Source of the DNA: Salvator merianae | Taxonomy: Eukaryota > Chordata > Lepidosauria > Squamata > Teiidae | NCBI GenBank assembly: GCA_003586115.2 | Contig: QVOM02000073.1 | Location: 45,989,469 to 46,053,468, forward strand | Direction: 5' to 3' | Length of the DNA stretch: 64,000 nucleotides | In this document: positions 33,776-47,009 of the stretch, in pieces | How the letters are laid out: every line of letters begins with the position of its first letter | Position numbering within the stretch: the first letter of the stretch is position 1 | The notes under the pieces: model-generated | Databases searched by the model: none | What the model was told of the DNA's origin: nothing | Seen by the model: the letters and a program-made list of their open reading frames with translations, nothing else | Position numbers and translations under genes: made by a program

Positions 33776-34639
33776 CTTCCAAGGGCACCTCCATGCAGTT
33801 TTCAGCTGTGGACTGAACCAGCAACCCAGGCTGTGTGTGCTACAACTGAGCTAGAGCTTTTAAAGAAAGAAAATGAGAGGGAGGGGAATAACATGAAAGG
33901 TCAAAGCACACAGAGTGTACATTTCATAATTAATTAATAAACAGGACATACACTTGTAATGAGTAACTAGAAACAAAATAGAAGCTTGCATCACAAATTC
34001 CCTGTGACCCAGGGAATTCCAGACAGGCATTTTCAACCAGAGACCTCAACCTGGAAAGTTAACACTAAGCCAAAGGAGACCTACTTTAAACAAGAATTAA
34101 ATGGATTCCTCCCTAAGAAGGAAAGTGATACCCTTCTCTTGGTGAAGGGAAGGCATGTTTAACCTACAGGCCTGCAGAAGAGGTGGGACGACAGAGAAAG
34201 GTGAGGTATAAGTTTGACAATTTTAAATATTTAAGCCCTTCTCGTATTACAGTTCCCCACCAAGTTGTGCCCATCGGTCACTGTGGTTCAAGGCCATGTG
34301 GACCGATTAGTGGCGCTTACTGTGGCAGCAGAGAAAAGAAGTGGCAACGAGAGTGCGAAAATATAATTCCAGGTGAGGCAACGGTTAAGTGCAAACCCAC
34401 TGGATATAATAGGTGATGCACACCTGAATCTATTCCCGAGCGACAAGAGCGGACCTGTGCTCTGGGGGAAGATACTGGGCGTCGTGCGGCTGGATCTTCT
34501 TTGCCTTTACGGATCAAACGACTGTCAAACCTTGGAGCCGAGATTGAAGATCTTCCTAGGTTGCTGCTGAGGCTGCTACTCCTCCCTCCCGCTCCCTCTT
34601 TCTTTTAAGTCTTAAAAGCTGTAGCTCAGTTGTAGCAGA
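33776..34639. other. No gene recognised; upstream of the CpG island
   Basis: No exon found. May contain distal P4HA2 promoter sequence. Confidence 0.35.
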
Positions 34640-35940
34640 ACTGTACGGTGCTTTTTGCTTTAGGGGCGCGTAAAGGGCTCCCTTTTTTAAAGATCCCGGA
34701 CAGGCGTACCGCTGCCGAAAAGCTGAGCTACTGTCCTGAAAATCCGACGTCTAGGCCGGTCCTCAGCCTGTCGTCGTCGAACCCGCGCCGCCCGAAGTTC
34801 GTTCGTTCCAGAATGCCAGCTATTGGAAGCATTACGGTACCCCTGGGACGCTTTGGGAGGGCTGTTCCGACCGACCGAGACGCGGGAGGGGTTTCCGACG
34901 TGGCAGCCGCTCAATCGGAGCCGAGAACGGCAGGCGCATCAGCAAAGGGGGCGGAGGCAGCTGCTGGAAGTGCCAGGGCTGTTCTAGAACGCGCGACCGG
35001 CGGCTGGTCCAGGGCTTGCGTGTTTTTAGGCGAGCCGCCGTGCAGACTGACTGAGAGCGCTTCTCGCAGGCAGCGCAGGAGCAGCGAGCAGCTTGGGTAC
35101 CAACTTCTCCTTTCCTTTAAGAGCGGGAGCTTGTTCGGCAGCCGTCGCTAGCGCCCACCCCGGCTCGTGGCTTTGCCCTGACCCGTGCGTGACCCTTGCT
35201 CCGCCAGTCCTCGGCTTTCCCCCCCGTGCTTGTCGCTCGCAATCGGCCTCCCCATTCACCCGCACCCCCAAGCGGCGCAGCGTGCCCTTCCCTTGCTCTC
35301 TGGCTCTAGGGCGCCCACTTCTTCTCCTGCTGCCCTCTCTTGTCCTGGGCACGTCTACTCGAAGTAAGACCCTAGGGAAGCTCAGGGTGACTGACTGGCC
35401 CAGGGCTGGGCGAGGGTCACGCTCGTTACGCGCACCTGCATGGCTCCCCGGAGTAACCTTGCATGACTTGCGAACAAACGCCGGAGAAAGCCGAAGCCGC
35501 CGCCGCAGGCGACCGCTCGTTTTCAGCTAGGTGCAATCATGGAAAACGGAGCCGGCGATGACTTCATCGCTGGGACGCGCTGTAGCGTGGAATGTTTCCA
35601 CACGATAATAAACTCCTGCCTCGCTTGTTTTCAGGAGCGGCTTCGGAACAGACCGGGGAGTCCAGACAAGGCCGCTGGCAGTCTGCCGGCAGCAGCGGAG
35701 CGCCGTCTCTCCTTCCCCGACGCCGGCAGGTAAATCTTCCTTCCCCTTCAGCGGTGGGCGCGGTTGCCAGAAAGAGATTACAAAATTTGCCGATGGAGAA
35801 CGGTGCTGGGCGGGAAAGGAAGCTTCTGAGGAACCCGACGGTGTACTTTCTGCCTGGCGTCGGACGCGCCTTCAGACTGACGCCGCTTGGGATGCACTTT
35901 TGCCCTCAGCAGCCGGCGGTTCTTACTTTATGTCCGTAAG
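34640..35940 (+). promoter_or_regulatory. P4HA2: CpG island, probable P4HA2 promoter and non-coding first exon
   Basis: Base composition changes sharply here to GC-rich with many CpG dinucleotides, against AT-rich flanks. A GC box core GGGGGCGGAG lies near 34947 and an inverted CCAAT motif (ATTGG) near 34822; no clear TATA box was seen. A consensus-like splice donor GGCAG|GTAAAT has its GT at 35730-35731, and a weaker one, GAA|GTAAGA, sits near 35354. An acceptor-like TTGTTTTCAG lies near 35625-35634, so the leader may be split. Being the only CpG island upstream of the P4HA2 coding exons on the same strand, it is the likely promoter, giving a first intron of about 22 kb. The exact start and leader exon need transcript data. 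In mammals PDLIM4 lies head-to-head with P4HA2, so a bidirectional role is possible but no PDLIM4 exon was recognised. Confidence 0.65.
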
Positions 35941-36855
35941 CGCTCTAAGAGGAAGGGATAAGGTTTCGCCTCAGGTCACACATTGGGTCTGCAAGAAAGG
36001 TCTTGCTTTGCTTCGTTTTTTTAACCAGCGACAGTGGGCAGCAGCCGGCCTTGTGTGGTGTTTCTTGGCAGGAGCATGTTTCATAGCCGCTGCCCTCGAG
36101 TAAACGCAGCTACACTCCTTAGTACTTTGCTGTGCGCTTAAGTTGGTAGGATTTGCATTCCCGGGAAAGCTTCACGTGGCAGGGCGAGGGGGGATAGAAT
36201 GGGCCCCTGTTTCTGCCTGAAAATTGCGAAGGGTTTCATCTGTGAGGGGGGAGGAAGAGCGTCATGCAAGGAAGGGGAATACCGTGCCTTGTTGGAAGAG
36301 GGAGTGATGGATTGACGTCGTTGCCTCTTTAGGAACGTTTATCATCGATTTTCTCAAACATAGTGGAGAAATTGAAGGGAGGGCCTTCCTTGCCTCTCTT
36401 TTCTTGTCGCTTTTTCTTTGCTCAAGCCTCAGGAAGATGCTTGTGGAGTTGGGTCTTTCCAATTATCTTGAAAATCTCCAGCTGTAAGACAGAAGTTTAC
36501 ATTGTTTCCTTGTTTATCTCTCTAATATAGGAGGAGGAAAGCTTATTGTATTAGAATTTATAAATAGACTGGGGGGAAAAACCCTTTGCTTTATCTTGCT
36601 ATGGACTTACAAAAGAGTAGCAGAAAGTCAGAACTTTCCTACTGTAGTCCTATGGCAAACAGCTTCCCTTCTCTTGAATTCTTTCCTCAGCATCACTGGA
36701 GAAGAGCCCATTTACTTGCCTTCTGGAGAACTCTGTTCATTCTCTTGTATGCAGTTCTAGTTCACCTATGGCTTCCAGGCCAGGGCTTAAATGCAAGGAT
36801 GTTGTTCTACTTTTCTGTAGCAGTGGATGGACATTTTCTGGACTTCTGCTGCTTG

Positions 36856-36884
36856 GACACATTTATTTATTTATTTATTTATTT
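36856..36884. repeat. ATTT tetranucleotide tract
   Basis: About seven TTTA repeats, followed by CATGGTCCATGACCAG. Confidence 0.85.
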
Positions 36885-38203
36885 CATGGTCCATGACCAG
36901 TATGGATACAAAGATATGGATAAAATGTACAGCTGCGTGCAACATAAAACAGTGTGCCTAGGCACGTCAAAAATGTGCAGAATCTGACTAGCAACCTGTG
37001 TCTCGAATCAGCTTGGCTCTTGTCTCAGTAGCCTTAGCGCAAATTTAGCAGTTTCTCTTGTTATATTTGGGTTCATATCTGCCAGCAGCAGGAGGGATGT
37101 ATAGTACCCATCCGATCTTCCTGGTTTTCATCCTACCAGAGGTAGAATATACACTGCACAAATGTGTCGATAAATAAGGGCAGTGCAGCAAGGCGTGTCC
37201 TACTGTTGTTACTGTAACTTCATCACAGGGACAGCAACATTCAAGTGTAAGGAATTCTGTTGAATTTGCCCTTCAAAAGGGCAGAAGGTAAAGTATTACA
37301 CAGAGAGAGTGCCTAGCAATTCACTGAACACTGTGGTATTCATTGCAGGCACCTGTGTTTTGCATCTGTAATTGAGTAATGAAAAATGTACTTACAAACA
37401 TCTGCCGGTGTTATAGATGAGGATAACATTAGATTGGGGGGGGGGAATCACCTCTCTGTTGTACTGTTTTGTCTGTGTTAATTTGCTTCTTGTTCAAATA
37501 GGCCAAACTTGCGAGAAAATACCATAAAACCTCTTTGGCCAGAAACAGTAACAAGATAAAGAATAAATGTATAATCACAGTACCACAATTTTCAATTAGT
37601 TTGCATGGAGTTTTGAACAGCTTGTCTCACTGTCCACACATAACATTTGTATTGGCAGTTCAGAGTCACAACCTTTCCATAATTTGTAACACTAATTCAC
37701 ATTCCGCAGTTGAATCTCCCAAAGTGAATGGTGGCTGGAGACTTTGGCAGCTTCTGCAAGGTCCCCGGGGACTGTGCTAACTGCCACCAAGGAACATGGG
37801 GTTTATATATTAGAGCAGTCCCCTGGGAGGCCAGACCTCCTGGGGAATGCACTGCACACCTTGCACAAATTGGTGCTGGATAGTGCACCAATGGATCTCC
37901 TGAGCTTTCCTGGAGGTGGACCAGTCCAGCCATCTGCCATCCAAATGGCTTGAGACAGCAAGGGGGCTCTGTGTTCTGTGCTAACATGTGGAATGTGGGA
38001 GCAGCTTTTGAATCCAACTGGAGGTCTCTTTCTATACTATGTGATCTTATTCAACCACAGTCTGTTATTATCCTTCATGAATGCATTGTCTTATTGTACT
38101 TTCCAGTCTTGTTGCTTTCAATGGGAAAGAGTAAGCATATAATCTCAAAAACTTAGTCCCGGGAAACAAACCAAAGTATCTGAAATTCTAGATAATGAGT
38201 TTA

Positions 38204-38798
38204 CAGTTGTACCTTGATGTACACATAAGTTTAAAAAGTGTGTGTATAATGCAAATTGAGTCGTTGACTTCAGTGTGAAACTAAAGGTTAGGGAAACTGC
38301 AACCAAAACAGACAAGGAAGGCCTTAGTGGCTGAAGTCTGATGGCATAGTGTGCCTGAAACCCAAGCTCTGGAGGGATGGGATTTGGTCTTGGGTGGGGT
38401 TCCATAGGGCAAGAGGGAGGGCCACCCTCATTAAGGCCTGCCACTTTGGAAGAGAGTTGGGCCAGACCTGTGCTAGTCCCAGAGGAAGCCAGCTGTGGCC
38501 CACGGGTTTGAAGAGGGGGCAGGCCCTTTTGCAGAAAGATGCTGCAACATCCTGAAGAAAATGCAACAAGAGCTATTCAAGCATTCTGCTGTGGCTCCAG
38601 TTCCAAAATGGCAGTAGCCATGTGCTCTGCAAGGTGTGGGAGCTCTAGAGCATCCCTTTTTACTAAATTTCAGTTATAAGTGAAATTTTAGACTGTGTTA
38701 TGTCAGTGGGGATGCATAATTTGGGGAAGGTCACAGTTTGGTAAATGTACTATAGCGGTTCCATGCACATGAAACCCATGCAAATCAAGGTACCACTA
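38204..38798. mobile_element. Tigger-like (Tc1/mariner, pogo group) non-autonomous element
   Basis: Left terminus CAGTTGTACCTTGATGTACA, preceded by TA (38202-38203). Right terminus TTGCATG..CAAATCAAGGTACCACTA, followed by TA (38799-38800). CAGTGGTACCTYG is the Tigger-type terminus and TA its target. Internal frames (up to 99 codons) have no recognised DDE transposase; the middle may be unrelated filler. Confidence 0.75.
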
Positions 38799-39566
38799 TA
38801 TGTTCCTTTTTTGTCTACTGAAAATGAAACTTTTGTTTCAGTAATGTAAAGTACCCTTGTTTATTTTTTAACCAGATTTAAGTACAGTATTTTTTTTAAT
38901 ACGATACCATGTTAATGAGATGAGCGATAGTTCTTATGACTGAATTATTAACTATATCAGATTCCAATGCCGAGCTGCTGTTTTATCAATTAGTATGAAG
39001 TTGAATTTGTTGTTAACCAGGATACACAGATTTAAATTATATTCTTCTTTTTCTTCTTGTATTTCTAGTCTGTATTCCCTCTAAAAAACACTTCCCTATC
39101 ATTTATGATTGTCCTTGTCCACTGGATACTTTTCTGAAACACTGGAGCCTTTTCATACTTCTTTGAACATTTTAGTCAAAATGAGTTTAATTATAAGGCA
39201 TAATGTATTTATTTTTCATGTCGCTGTGAATTGACAAAGCTCAAAAGAGATCTGTTTAAGAATGTGGTTTTGTTTCTACTATTAAACAGCCTATGAAAGA
39301 GGAGTGTGTGATAATTAATCTACAATTATGTAGAAATACTATACAATTCTTGGAAGAGAGAAATGGCTTTTATTTGTAATTACTGCATTCATCTTCATTG
39401 CTTAACATCTTTGGCAAACCTGCTGTTTGTACCAGAGGCCTCTGTCAAATTAGCAACATGGGGTTCCAGGTTGTGGAGGAAGTAAACTTACCAACCATGT
39501 TCTGTCATGCATTGTTTCTCTGCTGTTTATGTGAAATGCGTAGAGAAATCACAGGAAGGGGGGGGG

Positions 39567-39876
39567 TATGCATGGTTTGTTTTGGCTGGCTGCCAGATCA
39601 TCTTGGTTTCAGGAGAGGCTCAGCAGTGCTTTTTGATAGGGGAGGCAGAGTTGTGTAAGTCCTGGCATCAAACTGTTCCACGTCAGTGCTTGGCAGCCTA
39701 GCCAGTTTGGCACTTGCAAGGCCAGTGGGGGGTCAATTTGGCTGCTGAACTGCTGGTGCAGATCTTATTTGGATCCTACAAACATCCCTTACTTGCTTTT
39801 ACTGGTTTGGCATGCTGCCAAACCTTCCCAAACTAGGCAGTGTGGCAGCCAGCCAAATGAAACCATGCGCACTATG
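39567..39876. mobile_element. Short inverted-repeat transposon, unclassified
   Basis: About 30-bp imperfect inverted termini: left TATGCATGGTTTGTTTTGGC then TGGCTGCCAG, right CTGCC/TGGCAGCCAGCCAAATGAA then ACCATGCGCA. No duplication could be fixed. Confidence 0.45.
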
Positions 39877-40643
39877 CTGTCGTTAGAAATGTTGCAGGGC
39901 TTGCACAGGAGGCCTGGTTTCTGCTTCTGATTCGGGTCTCTCGTGCAGTTTGACTGACTTTTTATACTGTTAGTTTGGTGATATGTAAAAGGAGGCGGTA
40001 TGGTTTTAATATGACCCTCTCTTTGCATAAAAACAGTGACCTATCTGGTTGGAACCATAGATGGGATGTACATGTTTAAGATATATGTTGGAATTCGTGG
40101 GAACAGATCCATATCTTAGATTTTCTTGTAACTGGGAATTAAAAGAGCGCCTTTATAATTTCTGCATCTAATAAACTCTCAATACAAAAAATGCAGGAGA
40201 AGCTTGAGATTCCTTTAAAAACATTGGCATACAATTTCTTACCTTAAATTCATTCTTTTGTTTTATAGATACAGTAGAAAGGGATTAGTTGTCTGCATGT
40301 TGTACTGAAGAACTGGTAATAAGTGATTTGCAGGAAGTAAGATTATAGTTGACAGTGGTTTCCTCAAGCATTCTGCTAAATGAATTAAAAGTAATCTGTA
40401 GCTACAGCTGATGTTTTGCGACCAGAGAGGCACATTTCAAATGTAATCTAATGCTTTGTCCCATACCATGCGTCAGAGGTGCAGTTGTTATCCACATATA
40501 TACTATCTGCTTTTATCATGGTCAAAGAAGGGCTTCCAGAAATCAGCCAAACTACATTATCCTAGCCATAGAAAAAGCCTAAGAAAAGCCAAATGTGACT
40601 AATCGGTTGGCTGATTCTGGCAGCCCTGGATTAAAGTGTTTTA

Positions 40644-41060
40644 GGGACTTTCTGCATTGAAAGGACCAGGGTTCTGAACCAGTGGGTCTGGACTAGCCAG
40701 GCCTGCTGGCCTGGACCATGGAAAGGCATGGTCTGGAATGATGGTGCTGATCTAGACTAGCCCCTGCTCTAGCCCTGAAGCTCACAGGAGTTTCAAGGCT
40801 GGACTCTGAATAGTCCTAGGGCTAGGAATAAAAGCTCCTAGCCTTGGAGCCTCTGGTGGACCCATTTTGGTGATGTGCTTTGGTGTGCCTCTGAAATGGG
40901 TTCCCCACTAGTTCTTAACACTGGAGGTGTATCCTCTGCACATCTTCGTGTTCTGGATGAGGGCCAGCAGTTCCACTGATTGACCTGTTTAAATGGATCT
41001 ACCAGTAATCTCAGCCAGGACCTTTGCCGCGTCTAATGCAAACGGAGTGTTCTGGTAAGA
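40644..41060 (-). mobile_element. GGGCC-TIR transposon, form c, reverse orientation, truncated
   Basis: Left end GGGACTTTCTGCATTG. In reverse it carries the form c words (TCCTAGCCTTGGAGCCTC, ACCCATTTTGGTGATGTGC, then GACCTGTTTAAATGGATC and TACCAG near 40992). No matching right terminus. Confidence 0.6.
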
Positions 41061-41524
41061 GACAGGGCTTCACAGGTTCACACTAGGACCAGTGAGGCCC
41101 AGAAGTGGATTTCACAGCCCCTTAGGCCCTTAGATTCCCATGCATCCTTATAATGTAACAGTTTTTAACATAGGCTGTTGATACTGTAACTGTATTCTAG
41201 AAAGGGAACTCCAGATGATTGAGTAGCTTCTCTAAGACCACCCAGTGAGTTCATAGCTATACAGATATTTGAGTTGGAGATTATGAGCTAATACTTACAG
41301 CTGCTGTGCTGTACTAGCTCTGCATTTAATGAATAATGGCAGTTTATGGGGCTACATGACTTCTGGTTTTCCAATTAATTTTATGTACTTTCCTCTGTAA
41401 CCCAGACTTCGGGTAGCGTATCTGCTGGCTGGATTATCTTGTTCCTGTGCAGTTTATAGAAGAGGAAAGTAGGTTTGTGTCAAACTTCATTTCAGCTGAT
41501 TTGGATGCCACAGAAAGGCTATGA

Positions 41525-41853
41525 ACTGTTGGGTGGTTCCCACCTTAGATCCAGGTTAAATACAGGTGAACCCCAAGGAGATTAAGCAGGGAACTTAGCT
41601 GCACAACAGTAAGAGAGCGGCTGCCATTACTAACTCTGTCTTAGGTGGAACTTCATTGTGCTTGCATATGATATCAGCACACAGGCACACTGGGGCTCTC
41701 TGCGCTGTCCATGACTCGGCTCCGCCCAAGTCAGGGCTAGTAATGGCAGCCACTGTGCAGGTGAGTTCCCTGTTGAATTTCCTTGGGAGTCACCTGTATT
41801 TAACATGGTTCTTGCTGTTGCAGAGGCTGGACTTGTAGGAACTACCCAACAGT
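41525..41853. mobile_element. Long-inverted-repeat (foldback) transposon, ~330 bp
   Basis: The first ~120 bp and the last ~130 bp are reverse complements with small gaps: CTGTTGGGTGGTTCC / GGAACTACCCAACAG; TTAAATACAGGTGA / TCACCTGTATTTAA; CAGGGAACTTAGCTGCACA / TGTGCAGGTGAGTTCCCTG; GGCTGCCATTACTAAC / GCTAGTAATGGCAGCC. The centre is 41655-41720. Both strands yield chance frames because of the symmetry. Confidence 0.75.
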
Positions 41854-41854
41854 C

Positions 41855-43278
41855 TGTAGTCTTTCTACACCATCCAAACCAGTTGAACTGAAGTTCAACA
41901 CAAGCCAAATGGAAAGCGTTAGTTGGTCTCTCATCTTAATTATTTAATCGAGACTGCCAGACAGTGCAATGTGATTTATGTTTAATTTAGAAATATTCAA
42001 AAGGTGACTGTATTTTTGAAGTCTGTAGCTGTGGACTATAGATTTCTCTGACTCATATTTGTGATAAGAATTCTTCTCTAAGGATAAAAAACAGACTTGC
42101 GCAGAGTTGTAATTTTAAGGAAGCATATTAAACTAACATGCTGTAGCATGTCGCTGGGGTGCTGTAGTGAGGAAGATGCCTGAATCCTGCTGTTAAAATC
42201 TGTGGTCCAAGACCCCTGGTGCTTTACTGTTACTGCCTTAATGAGGCATGAACTTATATAGACTGCAGTTTATACTTTACCAGATGTGGTAGCTGCATAT
42301 GACACTGATGAAGACTTTTGTTCTCCAAAACAGTGGAGGAAATAAAATTGCTTCTGGATTGTACCTCTGCAGTCTACAAATGAGGAAGAGGTTTCTCTGA
42401 GAATGAGTGTTCTACATACATTAAATTAACAGGTCAAAAAAGTAACTCAGCTAGAAACTTGGATGTAATTAGCGGTAGGAAACCTTTGGTATGGGAGACT
42501 ATTCCATCTTGTGAATCTCTTGTGGCAGAAGTTGTGCTAACCGAAAGACAGTCTCAGGTGTGATCTGAAGTTCTTTGGATTCATCACTTTGTTGGAGCTA
42601 TGTAGACCTGTACTTGGTTAGTATCTGAAAGGGATGCTTCCTGGAAACCCACATATGAATCACCATCTTCTGTTCTGTGTTGGAGAAAAATCAGGATATA
42701 TAGTAACAACAAAGACAGAGTGAATGTAATCACTATGTTTGCTTTTGTGAGTCGTTAATCAGAAATATATTCGGTGGAATTGCCTTATGCTAAGGATTCT
42801 TAAGGTGAGCTCATCATTTTACAGTTTTCAGATTGCATCTAGATCGTGCTTGGAAAGGATTTTCTGTTAGGGTCTTGCTTTTTAGATGGAGCAGCACAGT
42901 TCTGCAGATCAGGGCCTTTGAGGCACCTGGGTGGAACAAGATGCCACTGGACATCTTAATGTGATCTCTGAATCAAACAGAATGCTGTGGAAATGGCAAG
43001 GTGAAGCTTCTAATCTTGCCCACCATGGATCTTAAATCAATGGATTACTACTAAGGCAAAGTGTCACACCATGAGTTTGTGAAAATAAAAATGCAATGCA
43101 TTTTCATTACTTTGAATAACTGGTTTTGTCTGCATTTTATTACTGCTGAGCTAAAGTTGAGGGGGACCTTCCAGACTTCTGGATTGGCTGGATAGCTGAT
43201 GGGGAAGTCAATCGAGGAATGAAGGATGAAGTCAGTCTCATTTCACTGGGTTAGAACAGACTTTTAGGACGATACTCA
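41855..43278. other. No element recognised in intron
   Basis: Intronic sequence; no exon or repeat boundary recognised. Confidence 0.35.
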
Positions 43279-43739
43279 GGGCCTGTTTGCACTCACTGCT
43301 TGGTGGAATTCCGGATGCCCACTGGACAGGCCCATCTGCATGCCACCACTGTCACCGTGTCCGGGAGTGCCCCAGCTGTTCTTGGACATTACTAGCTGTG
43401 GACAACTAAAACATTGTCCACAGCTTTACCAGGAGCAGCTGGATGGCTCCCAAACAGCATCATTAACACCCTCTTCCAGATGCGAAAGCTGCAAATGGGT
43501 GGGGCAGTGTAGCTGCAGCTGCCCAGTCGTGCACTGCATCCCAGTCACCATGGCAATGTCTGGCTGCTGTCATGGCGATCAGGCCTGCCCTGGACAGGCC
43601 ATTCATATTTCAAGTGCTGGTGGCCCTGTATGGGGCTGTTCTAGCTCTTGAAGCGCAAATGGCTGCCTCCATGCCTGATCCTTACCAGCCTGATATGGTA
43701 TTACTATAACATACCAGGCCGTTAAATGCAAATAGGCTG
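43279..43739. mobile_element. GGGCC-TIR transposon, form b, copy 7
   Basis: Left GGGCCTGTTTGCACTCACT, right TTAAATGCAAATAGGCTG. TCA abuts both ends (43276-43278 and 43740-43742). GTCACCATGGCAAT at 43544-43557 and GCTGTCATGGCGATC near 43568 are the X-box-like pair. Confidence 0.82.
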
Positions 43740-43742
43740 TCA

Positions 43743-45790
43743 GACTTGTTTTTATGAAAGATTTCATAATATTTCAAGGCTGATTTCAAATTTATCTGAA
43801 GGGAATATTGTTTATTAGCATTTTGGGCTTTGAGCAGCAAACGGTAATTTATATGTCTAGTGTTGGAAGTCTTGGCTTGCTTCAGAGAGAGAGGGAAGAT
43901 AAAACCTCTCTTTTTGGACAAAATTTCTTCTCTATGCTTGGTATTTTATTTAAGTGTTCATTGTGTACATCTGTATGTTAGGATTCTTCTCTCAGGGTAG
44001 GAAAGGGCATAATTAGCTGAATTTAAAGGATCAGAGCAAGTGAAAATGCTAAAATTTGTTAGGAAAAATGCAACTTCTGAGATCCTTTTGGAGTTAATCC
44101 GGATACTGGTATTTTGAATGCTTATGTAACTAAAGCACAAGACTGCTTTATTATCAGTATTGGAAGAAGGAATCTGCTAATTTCTGTGTTAGGAAACTGC
44201 ATTTGAGGCCCTGTGTCCCCTTGTGTTGTTTCACAAAAAAAATCATGGGCAAATATTTAATCATCGCTTAGCATTTAGTTGTTTAATTATTTGCAGATGC
44301 ACATTAAGCCCTTGGCAAGTGAGGTGGTGATGCAGGCATGTGGAAGGGCTGCGTGTAATGCTTAGGGGGTGTAGTGCTGAGCTGTGGAGCCAGAAGCCAG
44401 CTGGAAAGCAACTGTCTTTGGAAAAATAGAGTTACTTAATAGAAGAACTTTTTGAATTAAAAGAATAAGCACAGATCTTTAGTCTTAACGTTCCACTTGA
44501 TCATGAATCCCGAAGACTTTGTGTTTGTAGCACACATTTTAATTACAGATAATAGTGCTTGTAATGGCAGTAATAGTCCAAAGTTTTAAAAAGGATGTAA
44601 TCTTAGAAGAAGGCCACTCACGTATTGCACTATGAGTTGTTGTGAAATGTTCTGGCATAAAGAAATATTTAAATAAATATGGACTCTCTATATTAAATTT
44701 TGTTTTATGCAGCTGCATGGGTTCAGGAATGCTCTTTGGAACATCTGTTCTCATTTTCCACCATTTGAATATTTTCAAATTATACACTACGGGCCTGCAC
44801 ACACAACATAAGAAAATATATTTTTAAGTAAAATTGTATAGAATTGACTTTATTGTATCATAAAATACTAAGAATGTAGCATGAAGATAACTTCTAATGT
44901 TATAAAAATAGTGTGTGTTGACTGATCTATTGTATTGGTCAATAAAAGGTTAACCTCTAGCTTCTAGTTGCTGTCTAGTTTGACTGAAGTATCAGTTCAG
45001 TTTGTTTTGCTTTGGAGAAGCATAAGAACAGAATGGGACCAATTCCGGTCAAGTTATGGCTTTTTGGCAGGTTCCAAATGGGGAAAAAAGTACTGGTTTT
45101 AAAAAAATTCAGAGGTATGTATCAAAGGCAGTAATTACACAGGAAACTGAATCCCATAATGGATACTTTCCATGGTAAATACCACCAGATAAAGGAATTA
45201 CAAAAACAGATTATTCTTGATTGGATTGGTACTCCAGTGCAACTAAATCCACTAAAAGTGCCTTAGGACTTCTCAGATCTGCTCTTCTGTATTTGTTCAG
45301 GTCTTGTTCTGGAACAGATATGGTGAGGGAGGGGAGAAGAAAGTCAGTCCCATTTTATGAGTACAAGCCTGTTCTTCTAATGGCTGGACAAAGCAAGGTC
45401 TTTATCAGGGATATATAGCTTGATTTTCAAAAGAAAATCTTAACACTTTTCTGAGCAAGTGATATGCTGCTGCTGTATAGATATGAATTCCATTTTTAAT
45501 TACATAGTTTTAGCATGAGTAGATATCACAGTAACAGAAATGTGTCTACTGGTTAAATTTTCCCTTCCTCTAATGTTTCCTTGAGATTACATCAGCAGAG
45601 TCTGACCTTGCTGCACATCAGAGTGCCATTTAGCACTCTGAATTTTGTATTTGAAATTTACCGTCTTCAAAGGTTTTAAATAAAGCCTAGTAACTCACAC
45701 ACACCTCCTTATATTTGTATATTGGTCATTGCTGAATAACAGAACTGATTTCATGATTCTTGTGATTCTGGCCAATATATAGAACTTCCT
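43743..45790. other. No element recognised in intron
   Basis: AT-rich intronic sequence with chance frames only. Confidence 0.35.
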
Positions 45791-45815
45791 TCCTTCCTAC
45801 CTACCTACCTACCTT
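45790..45815. repeat. CTTC/CTAC tetranucleotide tract
   Basis: TTCCTTCCTACCTACCTACC, a short compound microsatellite just left of a form a transposon. Confidence 0.8.
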
Positions 45816-45832
45816 GGACTCTCTCCCTCATT

Positions 45833-46012
45833 GGCCCTTTCTGCACTTGGCCTTATTGTGGATTATACCCCAGAATAGGGACCTGCTATGCACATGCTAG
45901 TGCAAACTATGAAAGGTCTTGCCCAGGGTCTACCATAGTCTGCACTAACATGCAGATGGCAGGTCCCTATTCTGAGATATAATCTGGAATACGTCCAAGT
46001 GCAGAAAGGGCC
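45833..46012. mobile_element. GGGCC-TIR transposon, form a (180 bp)
   Basis: Ends GGCCCTTTCTGCACTTGG and CCAAGTGCAGAAAGGGCC (minor changes); flanks ATT and TTT. The interior reads in reverse relative to the copies at 1227 and 32998 (AAAGGTCTTGCCCAGGG). Confidence 0.85.
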
Positions 46013-47009
46013 TTTGTTTCCTGTTAATTAGCTGCCATTGAGTCAGGTTTGTGCCTTGGTGACTGTATGGAGAAATGCTTTGTGTTTTGACCTGTTCTTA
46101 ACAGATATTCTTACTGACCAATGTCATTCTGGCAGTTACTTTGACCCTGTCCATCAGTCTTCTCCATTGTCTTTCCCTTCTGCTTCCCTCAACTTAGTCA
46201 AGCATATGTCAACCATGAGATAGCGAAGTAGTAAAGGTGGTGTAAATGAAGGAACGTCACAACTGCTAAATTGCATACTAGTGAAACAATGCTAACAGAA
46301 GGCACATTAACTGAGGTATGACTGCACAACGGATCAGCATAAAAACATAATGTAAAAGAGCAGGTGGAATCATAAAGAAAGCATTCACACTGGGATGCCT
46401 GTCTTTAGGATCCTCAAATAATAAAGCTATCAAATACCTTCACTTCTTCACCAGCAACTGTAAATTCATCAAGTGTGCTGGTTTCTCAAGCAAAGCAGTT
46501 CAAATTTGTTGGCCTCCTACAGTTTGGTTTTTCAGAATGTATGTCGTATTTACATTTTGCCACTAACCTGTTTCAATATTTTTTTCTTAGTTTTAGTCCA
46601 ACACATACATACCTGAAAGCAAGTTTTGTGATTAGTAGGACTTACTGAAGATTGAACATGCTAAAACTGTTAGACTTAAAACTGAAGGCCTGCAGACTTA
46701 ACAGAAACGAAGCACATGTTTTATATTTAGTAGGCTTAGGTTGCTAAAAAAGAACCCAAAATATTTTTGTTTAAATGGAGGGAAATAATGAGTTAATGAA
46801 GCATGCTGTGGGTTTAAATTGTTGTTGCTTTTCTCACCGCTTTCATGAAATAAAAAATAACTTGTGTGCAGAATGAGCTGTTGGTCTACATCAAAGTCTG
46901 TGCTGAATCTGTCCTCAGATAGTTGTTAATGCAAGATATGACTTTAAGGATTCAGTACAGAACCACTTCCCTGAAAAAAATGTTAGGCATCATGTGTGAC
47001 TGAACCTTA
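46013..47009. other. No element recognised in intron
   Basis: No exon or repeat recognised. Confidence 0.35.

Noticed and set aside
1..34600. PDLIM4 exons upstream of P4HA2, as expected from mammalian order
   Set aside because: No PDZ or LIM-domain coding stretch was recognised on either strand; the gene may lie beyond the left edge or be elsewhere.
34648..35151. 167-codon + frame in the CpG island
   Set aside because: Composition follows the GC-rich island (Arg/Ala/Ser/Pro-rich), no known domain, no further exon in phase; most likely chance.
35093..35530. 145-codon + frame in the CpG island
   Set aside because: Overlaps other equally long frames on both strands; typical of stop-poor GC-rich DNA.
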